NCBI GenBank assembly: GCA_040223615.1
Contig: JAVKFY010000079.1
Location: 1 to 64,000, forward strand
Origin: JAVKFY01 sp040223615
GTDB lineage: Bacteria; Pseudomonadota; Alphaproteobacteria; GCA-2731375
Direction of reading: 5' to 3'
DNA: 64,000 nt
Under the pieces are notes generated by a model. It had not been told where the DNA came from. It was given only the letters and a program-made list of their open reading frames with translations, and ran no database searches. Below, piece after piece: positions 7,559 to 16,299 of the stretch. Made by a program: the position numbers and the translations under genes. Every line of letters starts with the position of its first letter. Position 1 is the stretch's first letter.

Positions 7559-10048
7559 CTATTCGGCGGCGGGCTCACCCTGCAGGCGTTCCTGGGCGAC
7601 GCGCTCGATGGTCTCGCGCATTTCCGGGTTGGCGTCGAGCAGGCGCTGGAAGTCGCTGACCGTCAGCACCAGCAGGTCGCAGAAGCCGAGCGCGCGCACG
7701 TCGGCGTTGCGCGGCCGCTGCGTCAGCAGCGCGAGCTCGCCGAAGAAATCGCCCGAGCCCAGCGTGATCGGCTCTGGCTCCAGGTCCACCCGTACCGCAC
7801 CGGTGGAGACGAAATACATCGCATCGCCGGCATCGCCCTTGTGCACCACCAGTTCGTCCGGGAGCGCCAGGCGGGGTTTGAGCAGGCGGGCGATCTCGGC
7901 CTGACGATCGGCCGGCAGGGCGCCGATGAACGGCACCTTGGCCACGAGGTTCTCCGGCCTGAGGCCGAGGTCGAGCTTCGGCCCGGCCTCCAGCGCCTCG
8001 GCGCGCTCGTCCAGGGCACCGTGCAGGTTCTTGTAGACTTCGGTCGAGATCACCGAGTCCGCATACATCCGCTTGTAATCCTGGCTCTCCAGGCGTAGCG
8101 CCACCCGGCCGAGATGGCAGAGCTGCAGGTCGCGGGCATAGTCCGGATACTGCAGGATCAAGGCGCCGACCGCCTCCTCGGTGCGCTCCGCCCGGTTGCG
8201 CAACACCGCCTCCAGGTGCGCGCAGGTGTCGGCCCCGACCAGTGCTTCCAGCTTCGGGATGCCGTGCTCGATTTCCTCGTTCAGTGCGATGCGCGTGGTC
8301 AGCAGCATCTCGAACCGGTCCGCCAGCGCCCGCGTCAGCGGTCCGGCGATGGCCAGCTGGCGCTGCAGCCTGAGCGCCAGGCGGAAGCGCCACGGGAAGC
8401 CGAGATGGCGGCGGACCGCTGTCTCGTAACCGTCTATGCCACGCACCTTGAGACCGTCGATCATGTCGTCGGTCGCGCCGAGCAGGCGGCGCGCGACCGG
8501 CGGCGACACGAACCCGTCGGCGAAGAAGCGCAGGTAGGTGGTGCGTTCCTGGCCGGCCAGCGTGGCCAGGCCGATGCGGATCCAGTCGTCGTCGCTCAGG
8601 CCCTGCATGCCGGCGAGCTCGGTCTCGGTCTCGGCGACGCGCTTGCGGTAGCCGGCGATCAGCTCGGCCGACAGGTCCGGATCGGCCTGCCGGCTGCGTG
8701 CCGCGACCTCGATCGACTGTTCGATCGAGGCGAGCGAGGTGGCGATGGCGCGATTGCGGATCACCAGGTCGGCCGGCGACAGCTTGTCGAGTCCGAAGGC
8801 CGCCAGCATGAAGCGGATCGTGGTGGCGTTGACGAACAGCGTGAACAGCACGAAGCCGCACACCGTGATGCCGATGAAGTGCTTCACCTCGGCCGGGACC
8901 GTCGCCGTCTCCACCACCGCCAGCGCCAGCGCCAGCGACACCGCGCCGCGCAGGCCGCCCCACCACATGATGGTCTTGTACGCCCCCGACACGTTCGGCA
9001 TCCGGGTGAACAGGTCGATGCCCGGGATCATGCCGTAGATCACGATCGCGCGCGCCACCGTGCCGACCACGATGGCCAGCGCCAGCAGCCACAGGTCGGT
9101 GCCGGTGATGCCGGCCATGATCGTCGGCACGGCGATGCCGACCAGCACGAAGATCAGCGAATTCGCCCAGAACCCGATCTGTTCCCAGGTCTCGTGCATG
9201 GTGTGCCACGAGCCGGCCGAGATCGACGTCCGGCCGCGGCTGCCGATCACCAGCGCGGCGGTCACCACCGCGACCACGCCGGAGACGTGCAGGTAGTGCT
9301 CGGCGACGATGAACGACAGGTAGGCCAGCACGATGGTCAGCGTGCTCTCGACCAGCGGCAGGTCGCGGATCTTGCCCAGGACCCAGCACATCGCCAGCGC
9401 CATCACGATGCCGACCACGCCGCCGCCGACGAACACCTTGATGAACGCGATCGCGCCGCCGAGCAGGTCGGCCTCGGCCGAGCCGGTCAGCATCGCCGCC
9501 AGGATGGTGAACACCACGATCGCGGTGGCGTCGTTGAACAGGCTCTCGCCCTCGACCAGGATCGCCAGTCGCTTCGGCGCGCCCAGGTCCTTGAAGATCG
9601 CCACCACCGCGACCGGGTCGGTGGCCGACAGGATCGCGCCCAGCAGCAGGCAGGCGACCAGCGGGATCGCCGAGGCCCACCACATCACGTAGCCGATCAT
9701 CACGGTGGAGATCAGCAGGCCGAACACCGCCAGCACCAGGATCGGGGTAATGTCGTCGATCAGCCGGCGCACGTCGATCGCCAGCGCCGCCTCGAACACC
9801 AGCGCCGGCAGGAAGACGAACAGGACCGTTTCGGAGGTTATCGAAAATCCGTGCGCGGCGGTCAGGAAGTCGCCCAGCGGTCCCAGCGCCGACAGGTCAA
9901 AATAGCCCAGGAAACCCAGGCCACAGCCAACCACGGCCAGCAGTACGGTGTAGGGAAAGTTCAGCCGCGCGGCGACCGGCACCATGGCCACGGCCAGGCC
10001 GAGCAGGCCGACCAGCCCCAGCACGGTGGCCCACATATCGTGTTCCAT
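7559..10048 (-). CDS. CPA1 Na+/H+ antiporter with C-terminal cyclic-nucleotide-binding domain
   Basis: An 829-residue inner-membrane cation:proton antiporter. About 12 hydrophobic segments lie in residues 5-420. The core motif SATDPVAVVA (about 141-150) and VEGESLFNDATAIVVF match bacterial NhaP/SOS1-type exchangers. A long cytoplasmic region follows, and the last 130 residues form a cNMP/CRP-type domain (GDAGDAMYFVSTGAVRV, then SGDFFGELALL). This architecture suggests nucleotide- or ligand-gated Na+ or K+/H+ exchange. The start at MEHDMW was chosen because GGGGGAAA lies 8 bases upstream; a farther ATG at 10096 has no such site. Confidence 0.9.
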   Translation of the reverse strand: MEHDMWATVLGLVGLLGLAVAMVPVAARLNFPYTVLLAVVGCGLGFLGYFDLSALGPLGDFLTAAHGFSITSETVLFVFLPALVFEAALAIDVRRLIDDITPILVLAVFGLLISTVMIGYVMWWASAIPLVACLLLGAILSATDPVAVVAIFKDLGAPKRLAILVEGESLFNDATAIVVFTILAAMLTGSAEADLLGGAIAFIKVFVGGGVVGIVMALAMCWVLGKIRDLPLVESTLTIVLAYLSFIVAEHYLHVSGVVAVVTAALVIGSRGRTSISAGSWHTMHETWEQIGFWANSLIFVLVGIAVPTIMAGITGTDLWLLALAIVVGTVARAIVIYGMIPGIDLFTRMPNVSGAYKTIMWWGGLRGAVSLALALAVVETATVPAEVKHFIGITVCGFVLFTLFVNATTIRFMLAAFGLDKLSPADLVIRNRAIATSLASIEQSIEVAARSRQADPDLSAELIAGYRKRVAETETELAGMQGLSDDDWIRIGLATLAGQERTTYLRFFADGFVSPPVARRLLGATDDMIDGLKVRGIDGYETAVRRHLGFPWRFRLALRLQRQLAIAGPLTRALADRFEMLLTTRIALNEEIEHGIPKLEALVGADTCAHLEAVLRNRAERTEEAVGALILQYPDYARDLQLCHLGRVALRLESQDYKRMYADSVISTEVYKNLHGALDERAEALEAGPKLDLGLRPENLVAKVPFIGALPADRQAEIARLLKPRLALPDELVVHKGDAGDAMYFVSTGAVRVDLEPEPITLGSGDFFGELALLTQRPRNADVRALGFCDLLVLTVSDFQRLLDANPEMRETIERVAQERLQGEPAAE

Positions 10049-10136
10049 CGCCGTTTCCCCCGTCCCCGTCCCCCGTGCGCCAAGCGCCCTGGGCACGATT
10101 CAGTATAGCGGTTCCGGGGGCTGGCGTTCAGGCAAC

Positions 10137-10173
10137 AAAAAGGCCGGCATCGCCGCGCGCGATCCGGCCTTTT
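10137..10173 (-). terminator. Bidirectional rho-independent terminator
   Basis: AAAAAGGCCGG, a 16-base loop and CCGGCCTTTT form a stem with an A-tract on one side and a T-tract on the other. On the minus strand it would end the 10385-11871 transcription unit. There is no plus-strand gene to its left. Confidence 0.75.
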
Positions 10174-10384
10174 CGTGTTTGGTGAAACAACGGTTGACGA
10201 GAGATATATGCCAAAGCCGCGAGGGCATTGGTGTGACGATGCGGCCCTTGGTGTGACATGAAAGAGCCGGCTGTGGCATTCCTGTGGCACAGACCATCAG
10301 GCGTCCCGCCACCGGGCTCCTGCGCGCGCGTAAATCGACCTCGGTTCGGTCCAGCGCCGGTCGCGCGCGTCCGGCGCGACGGGG
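10174..10384. other. Non-coding stretch, nothing recognised
   Basis: Apart from the terminator to its left, this region shows no supported gene. It has a short repeated TGCCACA pair near 10270-10290 (minus strand) and a slightly lower GC content near 10195-10210. No tRNA, attachment site or conserved ORF was seen. Confidence 0.4.
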
Positions 10385-10903
10385 TTAGCGCGGCGTGACG
10401 CTGTCGACCATCTGGTCGAAGCCGTCCGCGTGGGCTTTCGACAGGCCGGTCGGGGCCACGAAGCGCACGAACACGTTGCCGTCCCGGCCTTCGAAAACCG
10501 CCGCGCGCAACGTGGTGTCGGGCATGGCCGTCTTCGGCCCGCCGGGCCGGCCGGACAGGAAGGTGCCGGTGGCGCGGAAACGGTGCACCACGAGGTCGCC
10601 GACCGTGCCTCGGGTGACATCCGCGTCGAGGTAGTCACGCGGTTCCTGGAACTGCCGGTACCAGCGCTCGATGTTGGCCTGCGCGGTGCCGCCGCGCGCC
10701 GCACCGAAGTGGAAAAAGGTCACCACGCCGGGTGCGCCGACCGGATTCGGCACTTCGTACTGCGCCTTGCGCATCGGCGAGGCCGGCGTCTGCGCGATCC
10801 AGCTCTCCGGCATGGTGAACGTGAGCCCGCCGACCTCGACCGGCGCGGCCCCTGCCGGTACCGCGAGCAGGCAGAACAGCAAACCCGTCAGCAATCGTCT
10901 CAT
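10385..10903 (-). CDS. Periplasmic hypothetical protein coupled to a dehydratase gene
   Basis: A 172-residue protein with a clear Sec signal peptide (MRRLLTGLLFCLLAVPAGAA), so periplasmic. The mature part (VEVGGLTFTMPESWIAQTPASPMRKAQYEVP) resembles uncharacterised proteins with a beta-rich domain that begins with a TMPESW motif. No catalytic motif is recognised. Its ATG overlaps the stop of the upstream PLP-enzyme gene by four bases (ATGA), so the two are translationally coupled, though the link in function is unclear. A terminator follows at 10137-10173. Confidence 0.8.
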   Translation of the reverse strand: MRRLLTGLLFCLLAVPAGAAPVEVGGLTFTMPESWIAQTPASPMRKAQYEVPNPVGAPGVVTFFHFGAARGGTAQANIERWYRQFQEPRDYLDADVTRGTVGDLVVHRFRATGTFLSGRPGGPKTAMPDTTLRAAVFEGRDGNVFVRFVAPTGLSKAHADGFDQMVDSVTPR

Positions 10904-11871
10904 GGCGTCATCCCGAACCGGTCGAGCCAGCCGCGCACGTCGCCATGGGTGACGTTGCCGCCGCAGATCACCAGCCCGAGCCGCGCCGCCGGGCCGACCT
11001 CGCGCAGCACCGCGTCGGCCGCCGGCACCAGGCAACCGGCCGCCGGCTCGACCCACAGCTTGGCGTCCTCGGCCAGCGCTACCATGCCGGCCACCGCGTC
11101 GCGGTCGGGCACCAGCAGCACCCGCTCCACCAGCGCCTTGACGTGGGCCAGCGTGCGCTCGGTGGCGTTCGGCGCGCCCAGCGTGGAGGAGATCGAGGTC
11201 ACCTTCACGTTGACCGGCGCGTCGACCTTCAATGCCGCCGTCATCGCTTCCGCGCCCTCGGTCTCCACGCCCCAGATCCGGATCGTGGGCTTCAGCGCCT
11301 TCAGCGCCGTGGCGACGCCGGAGATCAGCCCGCCGCCGCCGATCGACACCAGCACGTCGGTCAGGTCCGGGGCGTCGGCCAGCAGCTCCAGACCGACGGT
11401 GCCATGTCCAGCAATGATCAGCGGGTCGTCGTAGGAATGCAGGTAGGTCAGGCCCTTGGCGCGCTCCGCCTCCGCCGCCTGGAACGCCTCCGACACGTCG
11501 GCGACCAGGATCAGGGTGGCGCCATCGTTCCGGATCCGGTCCTTTGACCGTTCCGGCGCCTTTTCCGGCATCACGATGGTCGCGGCCAGGCCCATTTCGC
11601 GCGCGATCATCGCAGTAGCGATGCCGTGGTTGCCGCCGGAGACGGTGATCAGGCCCTTGGCACGCTCGTCCGGATTCAGCGCTGCGATCTTGTTGACGAT
11701 GCCGCGCGGCTTGAAGCACCCCGACTTCTGCAAGAGTTCGAGTTTCAGGGTCGCCGGGCAGCCGAGCCGGGCCGACAGGCCGGGGCTGACAATGGCGGGG
11801 GTGCGCACGACCTGACCGGCGATGGTCTCGGCGGCGGCGCGCACCTGGTCGATAGTCACGAGGTCGGTCAT
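10900..11871 (-). CDS. PLP-dependent threonine/serine dehydratase family enzyme
   Basis: A 323-residue fold-type II PLP enzyme. The cofactor lysine lies in GCFKPRG (about 53-59), the phosphate-side loop is SGGNHG (about 79-84), and the glycine-rich loop is GGGGL. These fit the threonine dehydratase / serine racemase / hydroxyaspartate dehydratase group. There is no C-terminal ACT-like regulatory domain, so it is a catabolic or racemase-like form rather than biosynthetic IlvA. The exact substrate cannot be assigned. It overlaps the next gene by four bases, which suggests a two-gene operon. Confidence 0.88.
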   Translation of the reverse strand: MTDLVTIDQVRAAAETIAGQVVRTPAIVSPGLSARLGCPATLKLELLQKSGCFKPRGIVNKIAALNPDERAKGLITVSGGNHGIATAMIAREMGLAATIVMPEKAPERSKDRIRNDGATLILVADVSEAFQAAEAERAKGLTYLHSYDDPLIIAGHGTVGLELLADAPDLTDVLVSIGGGGLISGVATALKALKPTIRIWGVETEGAEAMTAALKVDAPVNVKVTSISSTLGAPNATERTLAHVKALVERVLLVPDRDAVAGMVALAEDAKLWVEPAAGCLVPAADAVLREVGPAARLGLVICGGNVTHGDVRGWLDRFGMTP

Positions 11872-11904
11872 GGCCGCGATCCTGCCGCGACCGGACGAGC
11901 CCGT

Positions 11905-12063
11905 CTAGCGCCGGGCGATGATCCAGACGGCGTGCACGATGCCGGGGATGTAGCCTAGCAAGGTCAACAGGATGTTGATCCAGAACTGACCGCCGAGGCC
12001 GACCTGCAAGAACACGCCCAGTGGCGGCAGAAGGATGGCCAGGATGATGCGGATCAGGTCCAT
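11905..12063 (-). CDS. Pmp3/YqaE-family small membrane protein
   Basis: A 52-residue protein, MDLIRIILAILLPPLGVF at the start, with the family hallmarks LPPLGVFLQ, FWINILLTLLGYIPGIVHA and a basic C-terminal RR. It forms two transmembrane helices. Pmp3/YqaE peptides are stress-induced membrane-potential modulators in yeast, plants and bacteria. An excellent ribosome site, AAGGAGAT, lies 6 bases before the ATG. A terminator for the upstream gene sits directly ahead, so it needs its own promoter or read-through. Confidence 0.93.
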   Translation of the reverse strand: MDLIRIILAILLPPLGVFLQVGLGGQFWINILLTLLGYIPGIVHAVWIIARR

Positions 12064-12084
12064 GTCGGATCTCCTTGTCCTGAA

Positions 12085-12132
12085 GAAAAACGGGCCGCCC
12101 GCGGTGAGGGGGGGAGCTTCCGCGGACGGCCC
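12085..12132 (-). terminator. Rho-independent terminator of the PepSY-like gene
   Basis: On the minus strand GGGCCGTCCGCGG and CCGCGGGCGGCCC form a 13-bp stem with one mismatch, followed by GTTTTTC. It lies between the PepSY-like gene stop and the YqaE-family gene. Confidence 0.8.
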
Positions 12133-12180
12133 TACTTCCGGTGCCGAGTGGGGGAACCCAGCACCGTCGTTAAGGGAAAG

Positions 12181-12855
12181 CTACTCGATGACGGTCACGG
12201 CGCCGTTCTTGGCATCGACCTGCAACCGCGTCCACGCGCCGTCCTTGTACGCGCTCAGCGTGTAGACGTTGCCCTGCTCCTCGACGTCACGAACGTCGTT
12301 GTAGCCGAGCGGGCTGAGCTGGTCGCGCAGCTCGGTGGTGGTCAGGTTCTGCTTCGGCATGCGGATCGCGTCGTTGGTCTTCGCCTCGGTGACCGCGCCG
12401 GTCTTGGTGTCGATGGTCAGCGCGTGCTGCTCGCCACCCTTGAACGCCTTGGTGGTGATCACGTTGCCGCTACGCTCCACCGCGGCGATGCCGCTGTAGC
12501 CAAGCCGCGTCAACTCGTCGCGGATCTGCTGGTCGGTGGCGCTGGCCGGCAGCGCGATGACGTTGTCCATCTCGTTGTGCTGCATGATGGCGCCGGTCTT
12601 GGCATCGATGGTCAGGTCGACCCACTTGCCGTCCCACTTCGCCTTGGTGCTGTAGACGTCGCCGCTGTGCGCGACATTCTGCACCTCGGTAAAGCCCATC
12701 TGATTCAGGCTGGTGGACACCTCGGCGGCGTTGGCGTTACCCGGCACCGGGTCGATGGTGGTCGGCATGGTCGCGGCATGCGCAGCGAAGGCAGACGTCG
12801 CCAGCACGATCGCTGTCGACAGGCCCAGGGTGCGCAAGTTCAAATTCTTAATCAT
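12181..12855 (-). CDS. Exported protein with three tandem PepSY-like repeats
   Basis: A 224-residue protein with a signal peptide (MIKNLNLRTLGLSTAIVLATS to about AHA). Three modules of about 60 residues follow, each reading L-x-x-(M/L)G(F/Y)-x-x-V followed by GNVYxxxA, a W or H, and (I/V)DAKTGAV. This is the PepSY-like pattern linked to periplasmic inhibition or ligand binding. The start was set at 12855 because AGGGAG precedes it. Upstream are tandem 24-bp repeats (12876-12923) and an EcfG-type promoter (12948-12972), which suggests general-stress induction. The gene has its own terminator, so it is monocistronic. Confidence 0.8.
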   Translation of the reverse strand: MIKNLNLRTLGLSTAIVLATSAFAAHAATMPTTIDPVPGNANAAEVSTSLNQMGFTEVQNVAHSGDVYSTKAKWDGKWVDLTIDAKTGAIMQHNEMDNVIALPASATDQQIRDELTRLGYSGIAAVERSGNVITTKAFKGGEQHALTIDTKTGAVTEAKTNDAIRMPKQNLTTTELRDQLSPLGYNDVRDVEEQGNVYTLSAYKDGAWTRLQVDAKNGAVTVIE

Positions 12856-12875
12856 GAGAGAAACTCCCTTTCCAC

Positions 12876-12923
12876 GTTGAAATTCACGTGCGAGCGGCGG
12901 TTGAAACTCGCGTGCGAGCGGCG
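12876..12923. repeat. Tandem 24-bp repeat in the leader of the PepSY-like gene
   Basis: Two adjacent 24-base units that differ at two positions, sharing GTTGAAA and the core GTGCGAGCGGCG. They fill the 5' leader between the promoter and the ribosome site, so they could be a protein-binding array or part of the mRNA leader. Confidence 0.6.
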
Positions 12924-12947
12924 CTTTCACCGTCCGCTCGGTGGGGT

Positions 12948-12972
12948 AACGTGGACCACGCCAGGGCGTTCC
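12948..12972 (-). promoter_or_regulatory. EcfG-type (general stress response) promoter match
   Basis: On the minus strand GGAAC, exactly 16 bases, then CGTT, which is the consensus for alphaproteobacterial sigma-EcfG promoters. It lies 93 bases before the start of the PepSY-like gene and is correctly oriented. The regulator itself is not in the window. Confidence 0.6.
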
Positions 12973-13126
12973 AAGATTTTTCAGGGATTTCGATACGCAG
13001 GGTGCTTTCCGCTCAGGTCAGCCGCGAAACCAGCACGTTTTCGGTGATCGCCGCGGGCGTCGCCGACGTCGCCCGCGTCCCGTTCAAGAAGGTCCGCCGG
13101 CCGATCCGGCCGCTCGACGAAATGGC

Positions 13127-14332
13127 CTAGGTCGCGGGGGCCGCGGCCACCGCCGGCGCCGGCGGCGGGCGGAAGGTCGCCGCGATCAGCACGCCGCCCA
13201 GGCAGATCGCCGCGGCGCCGAGATACATGCCGACGTAGCTGTCGTAGTTGTCATAGAGCCAGCCGCCGGCCAGCGGCCCCAGCGCCATGCCGATGCTGGA
13301 CACCATGGTGACGGCGCCGAACGCGGTGCCCATGATGCGGGCGCCGAAATACTCGCGGATCAGCACGGCATAGAGCGGCATCACGCCGCCATAGGCGAAG
13401 CCGAAGCAGATCGACAGGACGTAGAGCCACTCCAGGTCGCGGGTCGCGGCATAGAGCACGATCGCCACGGACTGCAGCAAGAGGCCGGCGACCAGCGTCT
13501 GCTTGGCGCCGACCCGGTCCGCCACCAGGCCCATGACGATGCGCCCGACCAGCCCGCCGGCGCCGGCGCTGCTGAGCAGGCCGGTCGCCGTCAGCGGCGA
13601 GGCGCCGCAGATCGCGGCATAGCTGACCATGTGCAGGATCGGCCCCGAATGCGCCGCGCAGCAGCAGAAGAAGACCAGCGCGATGGCGGCGAATTGCGGT
13701 GTGCGAAACGCCTCGCCGACCGTCATCGAGACGTCGCCGCCGGCGCCCGACGCGTCGCTGGCCGGTTGCGACGGCGCCGGGCGCAGCAGCAGCGTGCCCG
13801 GCACCACCACCGCGGTGGCGAGGCCGGCGAGCACGACCAGTGCAGTGCGCCAGTCGTAAGCCTCGATCACCGCGCCCGCCAGCGGCGCCATGGTGACCGT
13901 GCCGATGCCCATGCCCATCGACACCAGCGCCACGGCGAGACCGCGGTTGCGCGTGAACCAGCTTGATGTCAGGGCGGTGAGCGGCGCGAAGGTGCTGCCG
14001 GCCGCGGCCCCGACGATACCGCCGAACAGGATCTGGAATTCCAGCAGGCTCGTCGCCCGGCTTGACGCCAGCAGGCCGAGCCCGAGCAGTGCGCCGCCGG
14101 TCAGCACCACGATGCGGGTGCCGTAGCGGTCGGCCAGCGCGCCCCAGCCGAAGCCGGCGACGCCCATGGCCAGGAAGGCCAGGCTGAACACGCTGGCGAT
14201 GCCGGCCTGCGAGGCGCCGAGCTCGGCCGAGACCGGCGCCAGGAACACCGACAGCGCCAGCAGGCTGCCGACGCTGACGCAGGACGCGGCCATGCCGAAG
14301 GCCACGATCACCCAGCCGTAGTGAAATCTCAT
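13127..14332 (-). CDS. MFS transporter (oxalate/formate or monocarboxylate type)
   Basis: A 401-residue major-facilitator protein with 12 predicted membrane segments. The N terminus, MRFHYGWVIVAFGMAASC, and the loop GALADRYGTRIVVLTGG (motif A between TM2 and TM3) are typical of the monocarboxylate/oxalate:formate antiporter group. The second half repeats motif A as GLVADRVGAKQTLVAGLL. Substrate unknown. The start was placed at MRFHYGW because the upstream 34 codons do not look like transporter sequence. It stands alone on the minus strand, next to an SDR gene. Confidence 0.88.
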   Translation of the reverse strand: MRFHYGWVIVAFGMAASCVSVGSLLALSVFLAPVSAELGASQAGIASVFSLAFLAMGVAGFGWGALADRYGTRIVVLTGGALLGLGLLASSRATSLLEFQILFGGIVGAAAGSTFAPLTALTSSWFTRNRGLAVALVSMGMGIGTVTMAPLAGAVIEAYDWRTALVVLAGLATAVVVPGTLLLRPAPSQPASDASGAGGDVSMTVGEAFRTPQFAAIALVFFCCCAAHSGPILHMVSYAAICGASPLTATGLLSSAGAGGLVGRIVMGLVADRVGAKQTLVAGLLLQSVAIVLYAATRDLEWLYVLSICFGFAYGGVMPLYAVLIREYFGARIMGTAFGAVTMVSSIGMALGPLAGGWLYDNYDSYVGMYLGAAAICLGGVLIAATFRPPPAPAVAAAPAT

Positions 14333-14469
14333 ACGTTCGCTCCCGCCGCAGTCTAGCCCGCGTGCGGGGCGGCAGATAGCGGTGCTTCCGGCCGTCCAGT
14401 GATGACGACCCCATCCACGTCCAGCATGAGACACCGAATCAATCCCGATCTCCCGGCTGCGGTGCAGCC

Positions 14470-15261
14470 CTAGCCGTGGCCGATATAGTCCTTGCGGCCA
14501 CCGTCGACGGTGAGCACCTGGGCGGTGGTGAAGCCGGCCTCCGGGCTGGCCAGGAAGGCGACGGCGGCGGCGATGTCGTCCGGCGCGCCGGCGCGGCCGA
14601 CCATGGTGCGCTCGGCCATCCCGGCGACGCGCTCGGCGAATTCTTCCTCCGACGCGCCGCGCCGGGTCATGTCGGTGACGATCCAGCCGGGACAGACCGC
14701 GTTCACGGTGATGCCGTCGCGGCCCAGCTCCATGGCGAAGCGCTTGGACAGGATCAGCACCTCCGCCTTGCTCGCGGCATAGAAGGTGGTGCCGGGCAGG
14801 GCGGTGCCGATCGCGGCGTTGGAGGCGACGTTGACGATGCGCCCGTAGCCCTGGGCCTTCATGCCCACCATGGCGGCGCGCACCGTGTTGATGACGCCGT
14901 TGACGTTGACCCGGCGCATGCGGTCCAGCGCCGCCTCGTCGAAGGTCTCCAGGTTGGCGGGCATCGAGACGCCGGCATTGTTGACCAGGATGGTCGGCGG
15001 ACCGAGTTCCGCTGCCGCTTTGTCGATCAGCGCCTGGGCCTGATCCGGCTCGGACACGTCGGCGCGCACCGCGATAGCGGCCGTGCCCTTGGCCTTGAGG
15101 TCCGCGACCAGGGTGTCGGCCGGCTCCTGCTGCGCGGCGTAGTTGACGCAGACGGCGGCGCCCTGCGCGGCGAGACGGGCGGAGATCGCACGGCCGATGC
15201 CGCGCGATCCGCCGGTGACGATGGCCACTTGCTGGGGGGCGACCTGCTGCGTGGGGGACAT
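14470..15261 (-). CDS. SDR-family oxidoreductase (FabG-like)
   Basis: A 263-residue classical short-chain dehydrogenase. It has the NAD(P) loop TGGSRGIGRAI near residue 16, NNAGVS, an active-site serine in NVASNAA, and the Y-x-x-x-K pair YAASKAE. The C-terminal AQVLTVDGG is also characteristic. The reaction is reversible alcohol/ketone oxidoreduction with unknown substrate. The start at MSPTQQ has an AAGG 8 bases upstream; an earlier ATG at 15291 is possible. It is divergent from the LLM-class gene. Confidence 0.85.
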   Translation of the reverse strand: MSPTQQVAPQQVAIVTGGSRGIGRAISARLAAQGAAVCVNYAAQQEPADTLVADLKAKGTAAIAVRADVSEPDQAQALIDKAAAELGPPTILVNNAGVSMPANLETFDEAALDRMRRVNVNGVINTVRAAMVGMKAQGYGRIVNVASNAAIGTALPGTTFYAASKAEVLILSKRFAMELGRDGITVNAVCPGWIVTDMTRRGASEEEFAERVAGMAERTMVGRAGAPDDIAAAVAFLASPEAGFTTAQVLTVDGGRKDYIGHG

Positions 15262-15382
15262 GGGCTGAGCCTTCGGTGACTGGCAGGCCATGCTATCCGC
15301 GGCGCTTCGGAGACGGCAAATCGCGCATCGGCTTGGAGAGACGCCGCCGCTCGCCTACCGTTGGGGCAACGAAACGCCAGGG

Positions 15383-16264
15383 ATGGAAAACGCCATGAAA
15401 TTCGGGCTGCGCTACTGCAATACGGGCCGCTTCGTCGATCCGGCGAAGGCGGTCGAGCTTCTGGCGGCGGGCGAGGAGGCCGGCTTCGAATCGGCCTGGA
15501 CGGTCGAGCACACCGTCGTGCCGGCCGGCTACGAAAGCGCCTATCCCTATTCCGACAGCGGCAAGATGGCCGGCGGCAAGGACGATATCCCGCTGCCCGA
15601 CCCGTTGATCTGGATGGCCTACGCGGCGGCCCGGACGTCGACCATCAAGCTCGGCACCGGCATCATCATCCTGCCGCAGCACAGCCCGGTGATCACCGCC
15701 AAGCAGGTCGCCACGCTGGACTACATGTCGGGCGGCCGGGTTCTGCTGGGCATCGGCGTCGGCTGGCTGCGCGAGGAGTTCGACGCCATCGGCGTGCCGT
15801 TCGAGGGCCGTGGCCGCCGCACCGACGAATATGTCGCCGCCCTGCGCGAGCTGTGGGGTGCCGACGTGCCCAGCTTCCAGGGCGAGTTCGTGAACTTCGA
15901 CGGCGCCTATTGCCGGCCGCAACCGGTGAACGGCTCGGTGCCGATCATCGTCGGCGGCCACTCGCAGGCTGCCGCGCGCCGTGCCGGCCGGCTCGGCGAC
16001 GGCTTTTTCCCGGCCCGCGGTGCGTCGACGGAGCTGTTCGACCTGGTGCGCCGAACGGCCGAGGCGTGTGGCCGCGACCCTGGCGCCATCGAGTTCACCA
16101 CCAGCCTGCCGGACGACCTGTCCACGATTCCCGACCTGGCGGCGATCGGCGTCGACCGCCTGCTGGTCCCGGTCACCGCCATGGCCGGCCTCAACACCGT
16201 CATTTCCGGGCCTGAGGACGCGCTGGCCTGGAAAGACAGGATCGAGAAGTACGCCGACACCTGA
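15383..16264 (+). CDS. LLM-class flavin/F420-dependent oxidoreductase
   Basis: A protein of about 293 residues with the luciferase-like (LLM) TIM-barrel. Motifs are TVEHTVVPAGYESAYPYS, GTGIIILPQHSPV and LLGIGVGWLREEFDAIGVPF, which match the Rv2161c-like subgroup of LLM oxidoreductases. Enzymes here use FMN or F420; the sequence alone does not decide which. MKFGLRY at 15395 is an equally plausible start, since MENA before it is short and poorly conserved. It is followed 36 bases later by an alpha/beta hydrolase on the same strand, possibly an operon for breakdown of a small ester or cyclic compound. Confidence 0.85.
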   Translation: MENAMKFGLRYCNTGRFVDPAKAVELLAAGEEAGFESAWTVEHTVVPAGYESAYPYSDSGKMAGGKDDIPLPDPLIWMAYAAARTSTIKLGTGIIILPQHSPVITAKQVATLDYMSGGRVLLGIGVGWLREEFDAIGVPFEGRGRRTDEYVAALRELWGADVPSFQGEFVNFDGAYCRPQPVNGSVPIIVGGHSQAAARRAGRLGDGFFPARGASTELFDLVRRTAEACGRDPGAIEFTTSLPDDLSTIPDLAAIGVDRLLVPVTAMAGLNTVISGPEDALAWKDRIEKYADT

Positions 16265-16299
16265 CGTCGGTTCCCGCTGCGTGGGTTTGGGTGGTTCGC

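Noticed and set aside
8114..10108. Plus-strand open frame of 664 codons opposite the antiporter
   Set aside because: Low-complexity Arg/Gln/His-rich translation, no motifs, no ribosome site. The minus strand has clear transporter motifs.
10100..10312. Short minus-strand ORF after the antiporter start
   Set aside because: It runs over a rho-independent terminator, has no ribosome site and no recognisable motif.
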